Source of the DNA: Arthrobacter endolithicus
GTDB taxonomy: Bacteria > Actinomycetota > Actinomycetes > Actinomycetales > Micrococcaceae
Length of the DNA stretch: 64,000 bases
Reading direction: 5' to 3'
Assembly (NCBI RefSeq): GCF_026627425.1
Contig: NZ_JAPNLH010000015.1
Location: 1-64,000 of the forward strand
A program made the translations under genes and the position numbers. Below the pieces are notes generated by a model. It made no database searches. It was given only the letters and a program-made list of their open reading frames with translations, and was not told the DNA's origin. This document shows, one piece after another, positions 8,549-17,487 of the stretch. Position 1 is the stretch's first letter; the number at the start of each line of letters is the position of its first letter.

Positions 8549-9631
8549 CTAAGCCGACCGGGGAGCAGCAGGCTCCCGGGTTGCCACCGGAGCAGCGACG
8601 GTTTGTCCATTCTTCGGTTTTTCTTTCTGCTGCTGTTCTTTCTTCAGGAGTGCGGCCAGAATGCGCCGGGCCTTGGCCACGCCACCGTCCTGGGCAATCA
8701 GGACGTCGAACTCGCCGGCAGGGCGGTCCTGCATGCCAATCTCTTGGGCTTCAAGGGCTGAGGCGTCTTCATCCAGTACGGTGGCCAGACCAACGTGCAG
8801 GTCCGCGGTGGCCTGTGCATCATCGATGGCGAAGTTGCGGCTGAACGCGTAGTAGTACCAGGAATTGTGCTCATCGATCGGCGTGATGCCGTTGAGCACC
8901 TTGATCAGGTAGCCCTCTTCACGCGGGCGCCCCTCGCCGGTGATGCCCGAGTGCAGCACGTGCAGGTTAGGGACGAAGAACTCGGTGCAGTGGAAGCGGT
9001 CAAAAAGGCCGCGCGCGTCCATGGTGTCCGCGTACAGCGGCGGCGCCACCACGGAAGGCATCAGCCGATCGACGCTGACCACGTTATTTTCCACTTCAAC
9101 CGTGATGCCGTGTTCGTAAATGTAGTCATCGCCGACGGTGGTTTTGTGCAGGAAGGACTCGTGGGTGAGGTCCAGCAGATTGTCGTGAATCAGGTCGGCA
9201 CGGCACTTGAAGTGATATGAGTGCGTCACCGTGGCCCATTCCGGATCCACCATCCAGTGCGTGTCCGGCACGTCCGCCGGATCAGCCAGCTCGGCGTCCC
9301 CCGTCCAGACCCAGATCCAGCCGTCCTTCTCCACGATCGGGTACTTACGTACGCGCGCCCGTTCCGGGATTGTGGTCTGCGCGGGCACCTTGGTGCAGAC
9401 GCCGTCGGCCCCGTACGTAAAGCCGTGGTAACCGCACTCCACCGAATCGCCAATGGTGCGGCCCTCGGAAAGGGGAAAAGCGCGGTGGGCGCAACGGTCA
9501 GCGAGCGCAACAGCAGTGTTGTCCTGGGTCCGGAACAGCACAATCGGCTGTTCACAGATGACCCGGCGCACCGGTTTGCGGGTTACGTCGGTGGACCATG
9601 CGGCTACATACCACGTATTCAAAACGTACAT
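8549..9631 (-). CDS. Rieske non-heme iron oxygenase, large subunit (VanA-like)
   Basis: 360 aa from the ATG at 9631, with AGGAGG eight bases upstream. An in-frame extension to 9742 crosses the promoter and is excluded. The Rieske centre is complete: C47, H49, C66, H69 (CAHRA ... CGYHGF). The mononuclear iron site is DNLLDLTHESFLH (H157, H162). Length and N-terminus match the single-subunit vanillate-demethylase/dicamba type rather than alpha-beta dioxygenases. With the reductase at 3276-4238 it would demethylate or hydroxylate the pathway substrate using O2 and NADH. It is the first gene of the operon, under the operator at 9651-9668. Confidence 0.9.
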   Translation of the reverse strand: MYVLNTWYVAAWSTDVTRKPVRRVICEQPIVLFRTQDNTAVALADRCAHRAFPLSEGRTIGDSVECGYHGFTYGADGVCTKVPAQTTIPERARVRKYPIVEKDGWIWVWTGDAELADPADVPDTHWMVDPEWATVTHSYHFKCRADLIHDNLLDLTHESFLHKTTVGDDYIYEHGITVEVENNVVSVDRLMPSVVAPPLYADTMDARGLFDRFHCTEFFVPNLHVLHSGITGEGRPREEGYLIKVLNGITPIDEHNSWYYYAFSRNFAIDDAQATADLHVGLATVLDEDASALEAQEIGMQDRPAGEFDVLIAQDGGVAKARRILAALLKKEQQQKEKPKNGQTVAAPVATREPAAPRSA

Positions 9632-9650
9632 TTCAAGCCTCCTTGCTCGG

Positions 9651-9668
9651 GTGTATACACTGTATACG
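9651..9668. promoter_or_regulatory. Operator for the divergent GntR regulator
   Basis: GTGTATACAC (9651-9660) is a perfect 10-base palindrome, followed at once by TGTATACG (9661-9668). The TGTATACA core is a common site for FadR/FCD-type GntR proteins. The site covers the -10 and start region of the oxygenase promoter, so binding should repress it. The regulator gene begins 150 bases away on the other strand. Confidence 0.6.
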
Positions 9669-9687
9669 GCGAATACAGGAGGGTCAA
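9659..9687 (-). promoter_or_regulatory. Promoter of the Rieske/transport operon
   Basis: On the minus strand TTGACC (9687-9682), 17 bases, then TACAGT (9664-9659). Transcription would start around 9652, inside the operator, about 20 bases before the oxygenase ATG. Confidence 0.5.
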
Positions 9688-9817
9688 GAAATTTTGTGAG
9701 GTTGCTCACCGTCGGGGCAATTCCCGCCAGGGCGGCGCGCACTAGACTTTGACAACCGGCCTACGCTGACGACAGTCCTTAACGGAGCCGACCCTCCACC
9801 ACAATCGGAGAATCCGA

Positions 9818-10516
9818 ATGGCATCAATGCCCAGCACCATCAGGACGAGCGATCCCCGTCCGTTGGCTGTCCGCGTCTATGAGCAGATCAGCTCCGACAT
9901 CATCGACGGTAAGTTTGCCCCCGGCTCGGCGCTGGTCCAGGAGCAGGTCGCCGCGCAGTACGGCGTTTCCCGCACACCCGTCCGCGATGCACTGACCCAG
10001 ATCACCCAGGCTGGCCTGGCTACCCTGGTCCCGGGCCACGGCTACATCGTCAACGAGCTCACCGATCAGGACGTCAAGGATGTTTATGAGGTGCGCTACA
10101 CGCTCGAAGCCCTGGCTGCCCGACAGTCCTGTGGCAAGCACTCCCCGGGCCAGCTGGTCCGGCTGCGCGCCATGATTGATGAATTTGAGACCGTGGAACC
10201 GTCCGACGCCGCCGGGCTGTTCCAGCTGGGGCGCCAGTTCCACACCGCCCTGATCGAACCGTGCCCCAACGAATACCTGCGCAGCACGCTCGCCAGCATG
10301 TGGGAACATCCGGTCCAGCGCCGGATCACCATGACCTACCGGCAGGGCCCGGAGCATCAGGCCAAGGTGGCGCTTGACCACCGGCGCATTCTTGAGGCGC
10401 TGACGACCAATGACCCGGACACCATTACCGAGGTGCTGCGCATCTGCCACGACCCGTCGGACTTCCGGCCCGGCCCGGCGGTTGATCCTACGAGGGGAAC
10501 GCCTTTCCGGGATTGA
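9818..10516 (+). CDS. GntR-family regulator with FCD domain
   Basis: 232 aa. The N-terminal winged helix (about 14-80) has the usual IIDGKFAPGSALVQEQVAAQ and YGVSRTPVRDAL. The C-terminal all-helical FCD ligand domain (about 88-215) has an FHTAL helix and later His residues that usually hold a metal. A GGAGAA site precedes the ATG. It is divergent from the Rieske operon and the obvious candidate to bind the 9651-9668 operator. The inducer is probably the imported compound or an intermediate. Its 3' end overlaps the convergent oxidase gene by 29 bases. Confidence 0.85.
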   Translation: MASMPSTIRTSDPRPLAVRVYEQISSDIIDGKFAPGSALVQEQVAAQYGVSRTPVRDALTQITQAGLATLVPGHGYIVNELTDQDVKDVYEVRYTLEALAARQSCGKHSPGQLVRLRAMIDEFETVEPSDAAGLFQLGRQFHTALIEPCPNEYLRSTLASMWEHPVQRRITMTYRQGPEHQAKVALDHRRILEALTTNDPDTITEVLRICHDPSDFRPGPAVDPTRGTPFRD

Positions 10517-11870
10517 GCAGTCCCGCCGGATCCAGTGCTGCCTTGATGCTGCGGTGCATCCCGATCACGCGCGGTGCAAACTCCGCGAGCATTCCCGGCA
10601 GCTTCAACAGCCCGACGCCGTGTTCACCCGTCGTCGTTCCGCCCAGTTCCAGTGCGTCCGCCACGATCTGGTCGAACGCGCCTTTCGCGCGCGACTTGGC
10701 GCCGTCGTCGTCCACGGGGGCAATGATCAGCGGGTGCAGGTTGCCGTCTCCGGCGTGGGCTATGTTGGCGATCTTGGTATCGAAGCGCCGCGCGGTGTCT
10801 TCGATCCGGCGAAGCATTTCCGGCACAGCGGTCCGCGGCACGCAGACGTCCTCGGTGAGGACGGGGCCAAGCCGCTCCAGTGCCGGGTAGGCGAGCCGGC
10901 GGGCCAGAAACAATTCCTCGGCATGCTCGGCGCTGAGCGACCGCTCCGCCTTGGTTGCTCCCGCAGCGGTAAAGATCGCATGCAGCGCCTCGGTCAATTC
11001 CTCTCCCCTGGTCCCCGGTTCGTCCACCGATGCCAGCAGGAGCACGCCGCCCTCCTGGGAGAGTCCCAGGTGCTGCCAATCGTCCACCGCCTGCAGACAC
11101 GTCCGGTCCACCAGCTCCAACGCGGCGGGAATGATCCCGGCCCGGCTGACGGCCGCCACGGCGCGCCCGGCGTCCACCAAATCGGCGAAGTAGCCCGCGA
11201 CAGCCCGGTTTTCCCGCCCCGCCAGCGGCAAGAGCTTTAGGGTCGCTTCGGTGATGATGCCCAGCGTCCCCTCCGAACCGACCATGAGGGCGGTCAGATC
11301 GTATCCGGCGACGCCCTTGGCGGTCCGCCTGCCAAGGTCCACCACCGATCCGTCGGCAAGCACCACTTTCAGACCCAGTACGTAATCCCGGGTTACGCCG
11401 TACTTGACGCAGCACAACCCGCCGGCGTTGGTGGCAATATTGCCGCCGATGGTGGAAATCTTGTAACTGGCCGGATCCGGCGGGTACCAGAGTCCCTCCA
11501 CAGCGACAGCCGCACGAAGCCGATCATTAATCACCCCGGCCTGCGTCCGGACGAACCGCTCGTCGGCATTGATTTCCAGGATGGCTGTCATGAGCTCCAG
11601 CGAGACCAGCAGGGAGTTCGCGACGGCATTAGCCCCGCCGGATAATCCTGTTCCGGCACCCCGGGTGACCACGCGGACCTTCTCCGTTGCCGCAATCCGA
11701 ACCACGTCCGCGACCTCTTCGGTCGTTGCGACCCGGATCACCGCCAGCGGTGGCACAAAGTCAGCCCACTCGGCGTCGTCGTGACTGTATTCCAGCAGTG
11801 AGGGCCCATCGGTCAGAATCCGGTCGGCCGGAACGACACCGTGCAGGCGCGCCAGAAGATCAGAGCTCAT
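10488..11870 (-). CDS. FAD-linked oxidase, GlcD/lactate-dehydrogenase type
   Basis: 460 aa from the ATG at 11870; an extension to 12020 is open but carries no family sequence. It has the VAO-type FAD-binding domain (TRGAGTGLSGGANA, STIGGNIATNAGG, YGVTRDYVLGL, GSEGTLGIITEATLKLLP) and a C-terminal FAD-oxidase domain (IAHAGDGNLHPLI, GTTTGEHGVGLLK, KAALDPAGLLNPGK). Such enzymes oxidise 2-hydroxy acids such as glycolate or D-lactate to 2-keto acids. GlcE and GlcF partners are absent, so it is probably a single-subunit oxidase or dehydrogenase. It is a lone gene, convergent with gntR. Confidence 0.88.
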   Translation of the reverse strand: MSSDLLARLHGVVPADRILTDGPSLLEYSHDDAEWADFVPPLAVIRVATTEEVADVVRIAATEKVRVVTRGAGTGLSGGANAVANSLLVSLELMTAILEINADERFVRTQAGVINDRLRAAVAVEGLWYPPDPASYKISTIGGNIATNAGGLCCVKYGVTRDYVLGLKVVLADGSVVDLGRRTAKGVAGYDLTALMVGSEGTLGIITEATLKLLPLAGRENRAVAGYFADLVDAGRAVAAVSRAGIIPAALELVDRTCLQAVDDWQHLGLSQEGGVLLLASVDEPGTRGEELTEALHAIFTAAGATKAERSLSAEHAEELFLARRLAYPALERLGPVLTEDVCVPRTAVPEMLRRIEDTARRFDTKIANIAHAGDGNLHPLIIAPVDDDGAKSRAKGAFDQIVADALELGGTTTGEHGVGLLKLPGMLAEFAPRVIGMHRSIKAALDPAGLLNPGKAFPS

Positions 11871-12134
11871 TCTTCGCACGCTACCACGCGCCATCCGTAC
11901 GGGCACCGGTTGAACAGCCCCGGAGAAGCACCGCAATTCCCGGGGTCTTGTATGGCAAGCAATACCACCCGCGCATCGCCCGCCGGCGGTGCTCTTGGTG
12001 CGGGCAAAATGACGCCGCAATGTAGCGGGTGCGGCTCCGTAGGATGAATATATGACCTTCGTAATCTATTCGGAGCACCGGCTGGAGCCGTTACTTTCGG
12101 AGCGTGAGCCGGTCTCCGGTCTGAGCGCTGACTC

Positions 12135-12503
12135 ATGAAGTCCACAGTCGTCCGCTATCTCGACAACCTGCCCGACCCGTGGCCCCGTCAGAGCGCCGAA
12201 GCCGTCATCATGATGATCCGCGGAGCCGGCGTACTGGACGAATTCATCAAGTGGGGCCACCCGTACTTCAGCCTGCGCGGCCACGCGATTGTCAAAATCT
12301 ATACCGCCCGCGACTGGATCAACGTCTTCTTCTACCAGGGCGCTGAACTCCCCGATCCGACCGCACTGCTGGGCGCTGAAGGGCGAAGCAGCATGCGCAG
12401 ACTGCAGATTTTCCGCGGCCAAGGGATGCCGGGCGGTTTACCGGAACTCATCCGTCAAGCGATCATCCACGCGGAGCAGAGCGGACAACCCCGTCCCCGC
12501 TGA
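12135..12503 (+). CDS. DUF1801 (YdhG-like) small protein
   Basis: 122 aa. The pattern MIRGAGVLDEFIKWGHPYFSLRGHAIVKI ... WINVFFYQGAELPDP is that of DUF1801 proteins, which have a frataxin-like fold. It is cytoplasmic, with no signal or membrane segment. A 28-codon frame at 12052-12138 ends in an ATGA overlap with this start, but looks too short to be a gene. There is no functional partner nearby. Confidence 0.7.
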   Translation: MKSTVVRYLDNLPDPWPRQSAEAVIMMIRGAGVLDEFIKWGHPYFSLRGHAIVKIYTARDWINVFFYQGAELPDPTALLGAEGRSSMRRLQIFRGQGMPGGLPELIRQAIIHAEQSGQPRPR

Positions 12504-12646
12504 TGGAAATCAGCTATCCGCTGCCGGCGCTGCTCGAAGATCAGGTTGCAGGTGCATCCGGGCCAAGAAGGAATCCATTTCTCAACAGGCGTTTCTCAAC
12601 AGCGCCAGCTCAACAGCCCCTGTCGCAGCAGCCGGATAGTGCTTAG

Positions 12647-13339
12647 TCAAGAACACGCTCGTTCACTCGGGACCGGGGGCGAAAACCTGTCCATGTAACC
12701 GGTCCTGGACTTGTGCACGTGGCCGCCCATCCGCTGTTCCGCCGCGGAAACGTCGCCGGCGTCGATCGCAGCCATGATGGAACGGTGTTCGCTCCACGCC
12801 TGCCGGCCCCGCGAGCCGACGTCGGCGGCGTACAGCCATTCAATTTTTCCGGCAATCTGACGCAGTAGTGCGGTGAGCGATGCGCTTGCGCTCAACTCGG
12901 CGACGCCGAGGTGAAAGCGGACGTTGAGCTCGGGCAGGAGGTTCAGGGTGTCGTCGAATATGGCGGCGTCACCGGCATCAAGAATTTCCGCGATGTCCTT
13001 GCGCGTTTTCCACCAGTTCCCGTCGGGGACACCTGCGGAAAACTGTGCCGCGGCCTGCTTGGCGGCCCGCCGTGCGATTGCCGCCTCAAGGGCCTCCCGG
13101 ACGGCAAACAGGTCGTCCGCGTCGTCCACCGGAATCGCCGCGACGGTGGAGCCGGCATAGGGTTTGGATTTGACGAAGCCCTCGGCTTCCAGTGCGTGCA
13201 GGGCCTCGCGGACCGGCACCCGGGAGATGCCGTATTTTTCACCAAGCGAGGCCTCGGTGATGCGTGTCCCGGCGGAAAGCGTGCCTGAGATGATATCGCG
13301 GCGAATCTCGTCCTGAACGCGCTGCTTCGGCGCGGGCAT
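12647..13339 (-). CDS. GntR-family regulator with FCD domain (peptide/GGT operon)
   Basis: 230 aa from the ATG at 13339, four bases after the end of the transporter remnant. The winged helix includes QDEIRRDIISGTLSAGTR, SLGEKYGISRVPVREALHAL and ALEAEGFVKSKPY; the FCD domain follows with RFHLGVAEL and a late HVHKSR. A longer frame to 13429 runs into the ABC gene and is rejected. As last gene of the damaged operon it probably controlled that operon; the near-palindrome ATTGCATACAAT at 16546-16557 is a likely site. Confidence 0.82.
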   Translation of the reverse strand: MPAPKQRVQDEIRRDIISGTLSAGTRITEASLGEKYGISRVPVREALHALEAEGFVKSKPYAGSTVAAIPVDDADDLFAVREALEAAIARRAAKQAAAQFSAGVPDGNWWKTRKDIAEILDAGDAAIFDDTLNLLPELNVRFHLGVAELSASASLTALLRQIAGKIEWLYAADVGSRGRQAWSEHRSIMAAIDAGDVSAAEQRMGGHVHKSRTGYMDRFSPPVPSERACS

Positions 13340-13343
13340 GTCC

Positions 13344-14413
13344 TTAGCTGGCGAACGCGGCACCGGGGATCGCTCCAAGTAGCTCCTTCGTGTAATCGTC
13401 TCGGGGCGCGAGGAAGACCTGATCCACATCGCCGTTTTCGATCACTTTACCGGATTTCATCACCACCACATTGTGGGCAATCTGCCGGACGACGGCCAGA
13501 TCGTGGGTGATGAAGAGGTATGTCAACTCCGGCTCCAGTGCCAGCGCCCGGGCAATCGCCACGCGCTGGCGCTGCCCGCCGGAGAGTTCATTGGGGCGGC
13601 GCTGGGCCACGGTGCGCGGCAGTGCCACCTGGTCCAGCAGTTCCGCCACCCGCTGCTGCCGGCTCTCCTTGCCGCCGACCTTGAAGATGCGCAGCGGCTC
13701 ATCGATCAGCCGCTCGATGCTGAACGTCGGGTCCAGGGACCCGTAAGGATCCTGGAAAACCGGCTGTACCTTCCGCAGCAGCCCCCGCCGGTCGCCGGCG
13801 TTGCTGCCGGTGATGCTCTTGCCCTCGATCAGGGCCTCGCCGCCGGTCGGATCCTCCAGCCCCAGAATCATCCTGGCTACCGTGGTCTTGCCGGACCCAG
13901 ACTCCCCAACTACCGCCGTCGTCGTGCCGCGCGCAACGGTGAAGCTGACGTCGTCGACCGCGGTCACCAGGGAGCCGCGTTGACCCCTCAGCCGGAACTC
14001 CTTGCGTAGGTTCCGCACGGAAAGAATCGGTTCGGCGGCACCCGGTTCGGACGTGCCGCCGTCGAGCGCCGCGGTCGGAACGGACGACGACGGCGCCACG
14101 GCCCCCGCTGCCGTCGCGGCGACCGAGGGGGCTGCGGCAACCAGACGCTGTGTGTACTCCTCGCGGGGCGCGAGCAGAATCTGCGCCGGAATGCCGACCT
14201 CCACGATCCGCCCCTCGGACATCACGATGATGCGGTCGGTGCGGTCCGCGGCGAGCCCCAGATCGTGCGTGACGAACAGCAGGGAGGTGCCGCGCGCGTC
14301 CACCAGCGTCTGCAGCTGGTTCAGGATCTGCCGCTGCACGGTGACGTCCAGCGCCGAGGTCGGCTCGTCGACGATCAACAGTTCCGGCTCGCCCGCCAGC
14401 GCGATGGTGCGGT
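13344..14413 (-). pseudogene. Remnant of a fused peptide ABC-transporter ATPase (DppD-DppF type)
   Basis: Peptide/nickel transporters often carry one protein with two ATPase halves. Here the readable sequence starts inside the first half, at TIALAGEPELL just before its Walker B ([13 protein letters not shown]). Walker A and the signature of that half are gone. The second half has Walker A (VGESGSGKTT) and signature ([21 protein letters not shown]), but then jumps directly to LTYLFITHDLAVV. About 30 residues carrying Walker B and the D-loop are missing in frame. Neither half could hydrolyse ATP normally. The remnant is joined about 30 bases after the GGT stop. Confidence 0.75.
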
Positions 14414-14441
14414 CCCGCCGTTTCCGGCGTCCCGTGCTGTT

Positions 14442-16289
14442 TCAGCGTCCTGCTGCATATCCCTGCGCGCCTCTTGGATTGGCGGACGCCTTCAGTACGC
14501 CCGTGTGCGGATCCCGGACGACGGACGAGAGCCTGCCCAGCGCCCAGTCGCCGGCCCGGGTGATCAGATGCCCCCGCCGCTCCAGCTCAGCGATGACGTC
14601 CTCGCCCAACCTGTCCTCCACCACGGCACCGCCGGGGGTCCAGGTGCGGGGGAAGAAAGAGCCTGGAATGCTGGTGGTGTGCAGGGCGGGGGCATCCACT
14701 GCCTGCTGCGGCGTGTACCCGCCGACGATGGTCCGCAGCAGATACAGCAGCTGCCACTGATCCTGCTGATCCCCGCCCGGGGACCCCAGAGCTGCCACCG
14801 GCTGGCCGTCCTTGAGTACCAGGGTGGGTGTCAAAGTGGTCCGCGGCCTCTTACCCGGAGTGAGTGTGGAGGGCGAGCCGTCCTCCAACCAGGTCATCTG
14901 CAGCCGGGACCCGAGCGCAAAGCCCAGCTCGGGGATGGTGGGGGAAGACTGCAGCCAGCCGCCGGAGGGGGTCGCGGAGATCATATTGCCCCAGCGGTCC
15001 ACCACGTCGATGTGGCAGGTGTCACCGCGCGTCTCCCCGGTGTCCAGCACCGTCGGCTCGCCCACGCCGGCGAACGTGGTGTCGCTGCCGTTCGCCCTGC
15101 CCGGGGCTTCTGCGTTGCCGGCCAGCACCGGCGGCAGGTACTCGATACGCAGCGGCGGGGTGAAAACGGTATGTCCGGGAAGGGACCCGGGGCGGAACTC
15201 GTGGGATGCGTGTTCTTCGATCTGGGCGCGGCGGACGGCCGCGTATTCCTTGCTCAGCAAAGAGTCCATGCTGACGTTGGAATCCCCGTAGTAGGACTCC
15301 CGGTCAGCAATGGAGAGCTTCTGTGCCTCCAGAATGGTGTGGGCGCCCAGCGCGGTGGAAGGGTCCAGGTAGTCGTCCGGGAAACCGTCCAAAATGGCCA
15401 GCGTCTGCAGCAGCGCAGGTCCCTGGCCCCAGGGACCGGTCTTGGCGATCGTGTAGCCGCGGAATTCCAGCACGGTGGCAGGCTCGTAACCGGCGGTGAA
15501 ACCCGCAAAGTCCGCTTCCGTCATCACGCCGGCCAGGTCCGCGCCGGAGGAGTGCCGGTGCGGGATCTGCGTGAAGGCGGCCGCGGCCGCCGCCACGAAA
15601 CCCTGACGCCATTCGGTCCGGGCCGCGTCAATGCGCGCTTCACGCGATGTCACTGTGCCCTGCGTTGCCGCCGCGATCAGGCGGTCCAGCACCTGCGCGT
15701 AGGCCTCATTTTTTAGCATCTCCCCTTCCTCGGGGATCCGCCCGTCGGGCATCCATAGTGCCGCCGAGGTGGGCCAGTGCTCGGTGAACAGTTCCGCCAC
15801 CGACGCAATGGTGCTGCCCACTCGGGCCAGGGCCGGGTGCCCGTTGCGCGCGTAGCTAATGGCAAAGGCCAGGATGTCAGCCAATTCCCAGGTGCCGTGG
15901 TCACGCAGCAGCGTCAACCAGCCATCTACCGCTCCCGGCACCGCGGCAGCGAGGCCGCCGGCACCGGGAACCATGTCCAGCCCCAGGGCCCGGTAGTGCT
16001 CCGGCGTCGCCCCCGCCGGAGCCGGCCCCTGCCCCATCAGGACCGTGGGCTCGGCGGGATTCTCCGCGGTGGCGAAGACGGCCGTCATGTCTCCGCCGGG
16101 ACCATTGAGGTGGGGCTCGACCACGTGCAGGACAAATGCGCCCGCTGCCGCCGCGTCGAAGGCGTTCCCGCCGCGCTCCAGCACCGCCTGGGCGGTCGCC
16201 GTCGCCAGCCAGTGTGTTGAGGCGCTCATACCGAAGGTGCCCTGAAGCGTGGGGCGGGTGGTAAACGAATCAGGTGCTGTGAAGGCCAT
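14442..16289 (-). CDS. Gamma-glutamyltransferase family hydrolase (Ntn type)
   Basis: 615 aa from the ATG at 16289, which overlaps the TAA of the permease stub (TAATG). It shows the GGT layout: large-subunit motifs GGNAFDAAAAGAFVLHVVEPHLNGPGGD and GPWGQGPALLQTLAILD, and the self-processing and catalytic threonine T424 in RGDTCHIDVVD. The small subunit has PSGGWLQSSP, TPGKRPRTTLTPTL, and GSPGGDQQDQW. No signal peptide is seen, unlike secreted glutathione GGTs. Actinobacterial forms beside peptide transporters are thought to hydrolyse gamma-glutamyl or cyclic-imide compounds. The gene is intact although its transporter neighbours are not. Confidence 0.85.
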   Translation of the reverse strand: MAFTAPDSFTTRPTLQGTFGMSASTHWLATATAQAVLERGGNAFDAAAAGAFVLHVVEPHLNGPGGDMTAVFATAENPAEPTVLMGQGPAPAGATPEHYRALGLDMVPGAGGLAAAVPGAVDGWLTLLRDHGTWELADILAFAISYARNGHPALARVGSTIASVAELFTEHWPTSAALWMPDGRIPEEGEMLKNEAYAQVLDRLIAAATQGTVTSREARIDAARTEWRQGFVAAAAAAFTQIPHRHSSGADLAGVMTEADFAGFTAGYEPATVLEFRGYTIAKTGPWGQGPALLQTLAILDGFPDDYLDPSTALGAHTILEAQKLSIADRESYYGDSNVSMDSLLSKEYAAVRRAQIEEHASHEFRPGSLPGHTVFTPPLRIEYLPPVLAGNAEAPGRANGSDTTFAGVGEPTVLDTGETRGDTCHIDVVDRWGNMISATPSGGWLQSSPTIPELGFALGSRLQMTWLEDGSPSTLTPGKRPRTTLTPTLVLKDGQPVAALGSPGGDQQDQWQLLYLLRTIVGGYTPQQAVDAPALHTTSIPGSFFPRTWTPGGAVVEDRLGEDVIAELERRGHLITRAGDWALGRLSSVVRDPHTGVLKASANPRGAQGYAAGR

Positions 16290-16519
16290 TAAGGTTTCTT
16301 TCGGCTGGTTTTGGTGGGGTCCAGGGCGTCGCGCAGGGCATCCCCGAAGAGGTTGAAAGCCAGGCAGATCACGGCAATGCCGATACCGGGGAAGATCGCG
16401 GCCGTCGGAGAGCGGAAAATATACTGCTGCGCGTCCGAGAGCATGATTGCCAGGCTTGGCGTGGGCGGCTGGATGCCCAGCCCGGGGAAGGACAAATTGG
16501 TGGTCCGAGCGGCATACGG
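16289..16519 (-). pseudogene. C-terminal stub of a peptide ABC permease (DppC type)
   Basis: The last 60 to 70 residues of a DppC-like permease are readable: LSFPGLGIQPPTPSLAIML, DAQQYIF, FPGIGIAVICLAFNLFGDAL, RDALDP. Upstream of the TTG at 16495 the similarity ends within a few codons and an in-frame TAG lies near 16532. About three quarters of the gene and all other permease and binding-protein genes are missing. Its stop overlaps the GGT start (TAATG), the normal operon junction. Confidence 0.75.
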
Positions 16520-16545
16520 GCCTCGATCGATCTAAGGTTTGTGAC

Positions 16546-16557
16546 ATTGCATACAAT
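16546..16557. promoter_or_regulatory. Candidate GntR operator
   Basis: ATTGCATACAAT, an imperfect palindrome (ATTG..AT..CAAT) of the kind bound by FCD-type GntR proteins. It lies between the permease stub and the divergent DUF1275 gene, where the original operon promoter could have been preserved by the deletion. Confidence 0.4.
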
Positions 16558-16617
16558 CGTTCCTAAGAACCTAAACTTTGTATTCAGTAATTACAAGACC
16601 TGACTGAGGATCCTGCC

Positions 16618-17364
16618 GTGAAATCGAACTTTTCCGTCTCCACAGCGCGTTTGCACCTGTGCTTGATGCTTACCCTGACCTTTTCCACCGGCGTCGTGGA
16701 CGCCGTCGGCTACCTAGGGTTGGACCGGGTCTTCACCGGAAATATGACCGGGAACGTCGTCCTGCTCGGCATGGCCTTCGCTGGCGGCGCCCATCTGCCC
16801 ATCCTTCGCCCGGCGCTGGCGCTGCTCTTCTTCATGCTTGGAGCGGCCCTGGCCGGCCGCGCCCTGCGCAACGCCCCCGAGGGCTGGTCACACCGCACGT
16901 CCGTGGCCCTGTTGATGACGGCGGCTGGCATCACCGCTTTGGCATTTTTCGTCGGCTTCTCCCCGGTGCAGGGGAATGAACTTCTCGGCAGCATCACCAC
17001 TTCGGTGCTCGCCCTGACTATGGGCATCCAGGCCGCCACCGCCAAGCGGCTCAAGGTTGCCGAAATCACCACCGTCGTGGTCACCTCCACCATCACCGGC
17101 CTCGCCTCCGAATCGCGCCTCGCCGGCGGGAAAAGCCCGCACTGGGTCCGGCGCGCGCTGACCATCGGCCTGATCATGCTCGGTGCCATAGCCGGGGCCG
17201 CCGCACTGCACCTGCACTTGTGGATGGGCCTGGCCATCTCCGCCGTACTTGCCTCCGCGGTAACGCTGGTCGGACACCGGCGATGGCTGCAGGAAAACGC
17301 GGCGGCGGGCGCCGGCGACAGCGGCTGGGCCGGCAGCGGGAATGTAGCCTCAGTTTCAGCCTGA
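16618..17364 (+). CDS. DUF1275 (YoaK-like) membrane protein
   Basis: 248 aa with a GTG start at 16618. It has the DUF1275 signature VDAVGYLGLDRVFTGNMTGN and about six hydrophobic segments spread over the length, so it is an inner-membrane protein. The C-terminal tail (about 225-248) is Ala/Gly-rich. Members are widespread; the function is unknown, with occasional annotation as a transporter. It is a single gene divergent from the damaged GGT operon. Confidence 0.82.
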   Translation: MKSNFSVSTARLHLCLMLTLTFSTGVVDAVGYLGLDRVFTGNMTGNVVLLGMAFAGGAHLPILRPALALLFFMLGAALAGRALRNAPEGWSHRTSVALLMTAAGITALAFFVGFSPVQGNELLGSITTSVLALTMGIQAATAKRLKVAEITTVVVTSTITGLASESRLAGGKSPHWVRRALTIGLIMLGAIAGAAALHLHLWMGLAISAVLASAVTLVGHRRWLQENAAAGAGDSGWAGSGNVASVSA

Positions 17365-17487
17365 TGCTCCGACTGGCGGACCGTTCCGCTGGCCCGTCCC
17401 TCGATCGTCGTGAGGGAACCAACCTGCAGGACGACGACGTCATCGCGTTCAGGGCAACGGCCCCCTTAGGCGCGGGGCAAAGATCCG

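Noticed and set aside
11881-12078. Minus-strand frame with CPHQEH and YCLPYK, faintly like a Rieske motif
   Set aside because: Spacing and flanking residues do not fit a Rieske centre, and no start or continuation is convincing.
12052-12138. 28-codon frame with ATGA overlap to the DUF1801 gene
   Set aside because: A ribosome-site-like AGGATG is present, but the peptide has no recognisable features and chance is likely.
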